The notes under the pieces were generated by a model that was not told the DNA's origin, searched no databases, and saw nothing but the letters and a program-made list of their open reading frames with translations. Below, in pieces: positions 28,666 through 31,395 of a stretch of 31,395 nt of DNA. How positions within the stretch are numbered: position 1 is the stretch's first letter; each line of letters begins with the position of its first letter. Position numbers and translations under genes: made by a program. The stretch lies in the NCBI GenBank assembly GCA_025769875.1, contig JAGFNK010000594.1, forward strand, positions 1-31,395, in the 5' to 3' direction. Source of the stretch: Russula earlei. Taxonomy: Eukaryota; Basidiomycota; Agaricomycetes; Russulales; Russulaceae.

Positions 28666-30415
28666 ATGGCCATACGGGTTATAAAAGTCCAGCGAAAAAT
28701 GTCCTCTACTTCCTCATCCCCATATCGTCGCTCACAAATGTCCCAAACTCCCACTAATGAAATCGTTCCCCAATCTGACCTCTCTGGTGCAGAGGGGCCA
28801 CTTGAAATCACCACTCCCAATGCTTCCCTCCTCGCCTTCTTCCAAGGAATGGATGAACATAACACTGGAGAAGGAGAAGCAGATATGCGTCCTCTCGAAT
28901 TTGGGCCCCCTGCTGACCAAGTCAATGTTCAGCCTGGGGAGTGGGATGTGACATCCCCCACCAGCACTCTTGACCAGGAGGCCCACCCTGGAGAGCCTTG
29001 GGTACGATGGGACGCTGACAGACACCACACAGGGATTGACATCCCTGATGGCATGACTTGGGGCAACAAACCGGCCAGGTATGTGGCCTATGACATTGCC
29101 TTGGGAGAACCAAGAGTGAGGGGGAAGAATGGAGAAGGCCATGCAGACTATGGCGAGATCCTCCAGGCCACCCCTTGCTATAACCTCTATAACTACGGCC
29201 AAGACGAACATGATTTAGACTGCTTCGACACAGAGAGGCAGTTCGAAGGGCGCTGGAGACAGACCCTCTACCTGCTAGGCGACTATGGGCTGCAGGCAGA
29301 ACTCTACCGCTTGGACCATCTCTACACCTTACAAGAGACGCTGGAAGCTAACTATAAAGGTGCTCAAAGAAGAGGAGAAGCAGCTGCGCTACAAGCTCAG
29401 CAAGTACCTAGCTGAGAAGCGAGGAGTAGAGAGAGACAGGGCTGAAGCCAAGGAAAGAATGGTGGCAGCCAAAGTACGCTCACGATGTTGGGAGTTCATT
29501 GAAGCAGGCTGTAGCCAGGGAGAAACCCCTCCAGGTGTCTGGGCTGAAGAACTCCTCACCAACTATCGGGCTGGGCAACCCACTCCCCCTCTACCCGTCT
29601 TTGTCCCTCAGCTGCCTTTGGCAGACATCGCTCAGGGGTATGCTACCCCCGACCCAGAACCAGTACTAGCCAGCCCCACACCTATGACGATACAAGGGTA
29701 TTCGGAAGAGGAGATGAACGTCCTCCAAACCATGTCTGGTATGTGCCTTCAAGGAGGGGCAGGATCGGAAGTGTCACCAAACCCTTCTCCCCAGAGCTCT
29801 ATCTATTACCATTCCTATAGCAGCAGTGGGGAAGCGTCTACTGCAACGGCTGACTTCATTCCGGAGCCTCAGCAACTGAACATGATAGAAGGGAGGAGAA
29901 AAAGGAACCGATGCAAGTATTGTGGCGAGGTAGGACATTTTAACAAATACTGTCCACTGCCCCACCAGTATTGCCATGACCAACTGGCAGCAGACGCTGC
30001 TTCACATTGCCTAGTGCCCCCCTATCATCGTTCCTATACACCAATCAGATCATGTCCTTTCCACCGAGGATGGGAACAGGCACACCCAAGCAGGAAGAGG
30101 AAGTCCGACCAGGAGAGGGAGGACACTGCTAACCCGCGCATTTTGCAGGTAGCGAAAGGAGAAGGGTCCAGGACCTTTCAAGAACCTTTCACTACAACTC
30201 CTCTTCGCTCAGACACACCCCCAGTCCGGAGGTTGCCTAGGGACTCTGATAGACTCCCACAGATCATGTCTCCTTCAGCCATTGCTGAGGAGTCAGAGGC
30301 GATAGTGGCCTCAGCATTGGCTGCCTATGAGGCAGCAGAAGAAGGCCGATATACCTTCACCACATCACCTCCTCCCCTTAATGATGATGGCGTTGACCCC
30401 ACCACTCGATTTTAG
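28666..30415 (+). pseudogene. gypsy-2 extra 3' region: coiled coil plus CCHC knuckle, unknown role
   Basis: After the chromodomain the pol frame stays open with no stop (28537-29415). A possible own start is ATG 28666 (cccATGG). Part 1 (to ~29340) is acidic and Trp/Tyr-rich (EPWVRWDADRHHTGIDIPDG, NPLYNLYNYGQDE-like segment, FEGRWRQTLYLLGDYGLQAE). A frame change within 29285-29415 leads to a charged helical stretch (LKEEEKQLRYKLSKYLAEKR, ERDRAEAKERMVAAKVRSR) expected to be a coiled coil. Then come a Pro-rich section, YSEEEMNVLQTM, a zinc knuckle CKYCGEVGHFNKYC, a basic RKRKSDQE, and a tail ending DPTTRF and stop 30413-30415. No signal peptide or membrane segment, so not env-like. The function is not known to me; a second nucleic-acid-binding, gag-like module is inference. 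Confidence 0.75.
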
Positions 30416-30443
30416 AATCGTTGGTGTGTGGGACCACCAATCT

Positions 30444-30453
30444 GAAGGAGGGG
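30444..30453 (+). promoter_or_regulatory. Polypurine tract of gypsy-2
   Basis: GAAGGAGGGG, three bases before the 3' LTR; the expected plus-strand primer for cDNA synthesis. Confidence 0.75.
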
Positions 30454-30456
30454 TAA

Positions 30457-31044
30457 TGTTACCGAGTGGTTTGGGGTCCGGAAGATGCCGGAACACCTGA
30501 ACTATGGACTGCACTGTTTGCATTATGCGTGCGTCAGATCTTGATTGTTTATGTTCATTAATATCACATTCGGAACGTGTTGATCGTATCTTTCAGAAGA
30601 TGTACTGAAGAAGCAATGAGTAGCATTGCTTCTGTCCCAGATGTTCCTATACTGCCACATACGTCGATTCCTTGATTGGGGAAGCACTTAATGCTTCCAG
30701 CACCGAGATTGTTTACATAGAAGCAACCTCGCTTCTATGAGCCGCCTTTTGCTTCTATAGCACCAACCAGTACTACAGTAGCATGAACCTTATCCCTGTA
30801 GGGCTATATAAAGCCCCCAGTTGTAACAGTTGAGCCCTAAGCTCGACTTAGTTTGCCAATCCCAAACAGTTGACTCCTACCCCGTCTGCAGAGCCCCTCT
30901 CATCTTGTTGTCATACTCTAGAAGGATCTAACACTCCTTCCCCTCCACAAGTATTGCTTGCTTGACTCAAGCATATCTGCATTGGTAGGACGCGTCTATA
31001 GGTGTGACCATTGATCTTATTTAAGGCACTTTGGAGCCTTAACA
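30457..31044 (+). mobile_element. 3' LTR of gypsy-2
   Basis: 588 bp, TGTTACCGAG to GCCTTAACA, paired with 22459-23046. The TATATAAAG box and AAGCTCGACTTA are retained. Many of the differences are C/T or G/A, several at CpG (for example gcgcg versus acgtg). Confidence 0.94.
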
Positions 31045-31395
31045 CATGGTACAACCAGGCAATGCACTACGGGACTCATATGGCAACCCACATGTCCCTT
31101 GGGCTTCTGTTCTTGGCCATGGGTGGGGGCTGATACAGTTCAGAAAGCTCAGATGATGCCGCTGACACCTGTTTGGTTGCTGCTTTCTTTCCCCACTTTG
31201 CCCCTGTTTCGTCTGATGACAAATCATCCTTGCAAGCACTGAGACATTGTGGGTATTAGCGGTCAAGCTAAGGTGTCTCATCGCCCGGGATGTTGACACA
31301 AGGGAAATTGTTTACCTTCCTGTCAAAATCAAGGCCAAAGAAGGCTCAGACGTTGAAATAGCTCGTTGATCTCTCCCAGCTCATCCCTGACTCAA
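31045..31395. other. Unassigned right flank
   Basis: No LTR, no clear ORF and no match to other parts of the window. It does not continue the LTR-1 fragment that flanks gypsy-2 on the left. Confidence 0.4.

Larger units (their letters stand above)
22459..31044 (+). mobile_element. gypsy-2: LTR-to-LTR Ty3/gypsy chromovirus (8586 bp)
   Basis: 588-bp LTRs at 22459-23046 and 30457-31044 (about 21 differences, ~3.5%), self-primer site at 23047, gag, protease, RT, RNase H, integrase with a C-terminal chromodomain, a long extra region, then purine tract GAAGGAGGGG (30444-30453). Longer than typical gypsy elements because of the extra ~1.75 kb after the chromodomain. Outer pentamers agaat and catgg do not match, so no target duplication. 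Several stops and frameshifts make it inactive. Among fungal groups the architecture fits the Tf1/sushi/MarY1-type chromoviruses. Confidence 0.95.

Noticed and set aside
28666..30415. Calling the extra region of gypsy-2 an env gene
   Set aside because: No signal peptide, membrane segment or glycoprotein-like Cys pattern; it has a zinc knuckle and coiled coil instead.
1..31395. CRISPR arrays, rRNA, tRNA genes or bacterial defence systems
   Set aside because: No regularly spaced short repeats, no tRNA cloverleaf or rRNA-like sequence noticed, and the content is eukaryotic retroelements.

Overview
The window holds no recognisable host gene. It is a pile-up of retrotransposons and a few DNA-transposon remnants, typical of a repeat-rich, gene-poor region of a filamentous fungal genome. 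A basidiomycete (probably an Agaricomycete) is my best inference: the Ty3/gypsy elements are self-primed, one is a chromodomain element (chromovirus), and decay is concentrated at CpG. No rRNA, tRNA, CRISPR array or bacterial-type operon was seen.

Layout. (1) 1-5021: minus-strand Ty1/copia element 'copia-A', running off the left edge, with relatively intact gag-protease-integrase coding; it is broken by an LTR-2, which itself contains a nested LTR-1, and by another LTR-1 at the window edge. (2) 5031-12445: a second, complete copy of the same family, 'copia-C' (199-bp LTRs, about 5.0 kb after removing insertions), broken by three solo LTRs (LTR-3, LTR-1, LTR-2), each with a 5-bp target duplication, and riddled with CpG-derived nonsense mutations. 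(3) 12446-13922: fossil of a gypsy-like gag, minus strand, split by another LTR-3. (4) 13923-17000: a gypsy LTR ('LTR-G') destroyed by a 2.49-kb TIR DNA transposon, by a foldback/MITE-like element, and by an inversion. (5) 17310-18525: the 3' part of an LTR-1 with the start of its internal region, then another LTR-G. (6) about 19335-22350: gypsy-1, LTR, gag and protease, truncated. (7) 22459-31044: gypsy-2, an LTR-to-LTR chromovirus (588-bp LTRs) with gag, protease, RT, RNase H, integrase, chromodomain and an unusual extra C-terminal region of about 580 codons with a predicted coiled coil and a CCHC knuckle. (8) 31045-31395: unassigned.

Most informative signals. gypsy-1 and gypsy-2 each have a 12-nt primer-binding site directly after the 5' LTR that is the exact reverse complement of a segment about 34 nt downstream of the LTR TATA box. 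This is the Tf1-type self-priming arrangement; LTR-1, LTR-2 and LTR-3 show compatible geometry. Nearly all insertions can be dated relative to each other because the two copia copies act as empty-site references. Every difference I see between the two LTRs of copia-C is explained by CpG changing to TpG or CpA. All elements here appear defective from stops, frameshifts or insertions. Element names (copia-A, copia-C, LTR-1/2/3/G, gypsy-1/2) are local labels. Comparisons and counts were made by eye.
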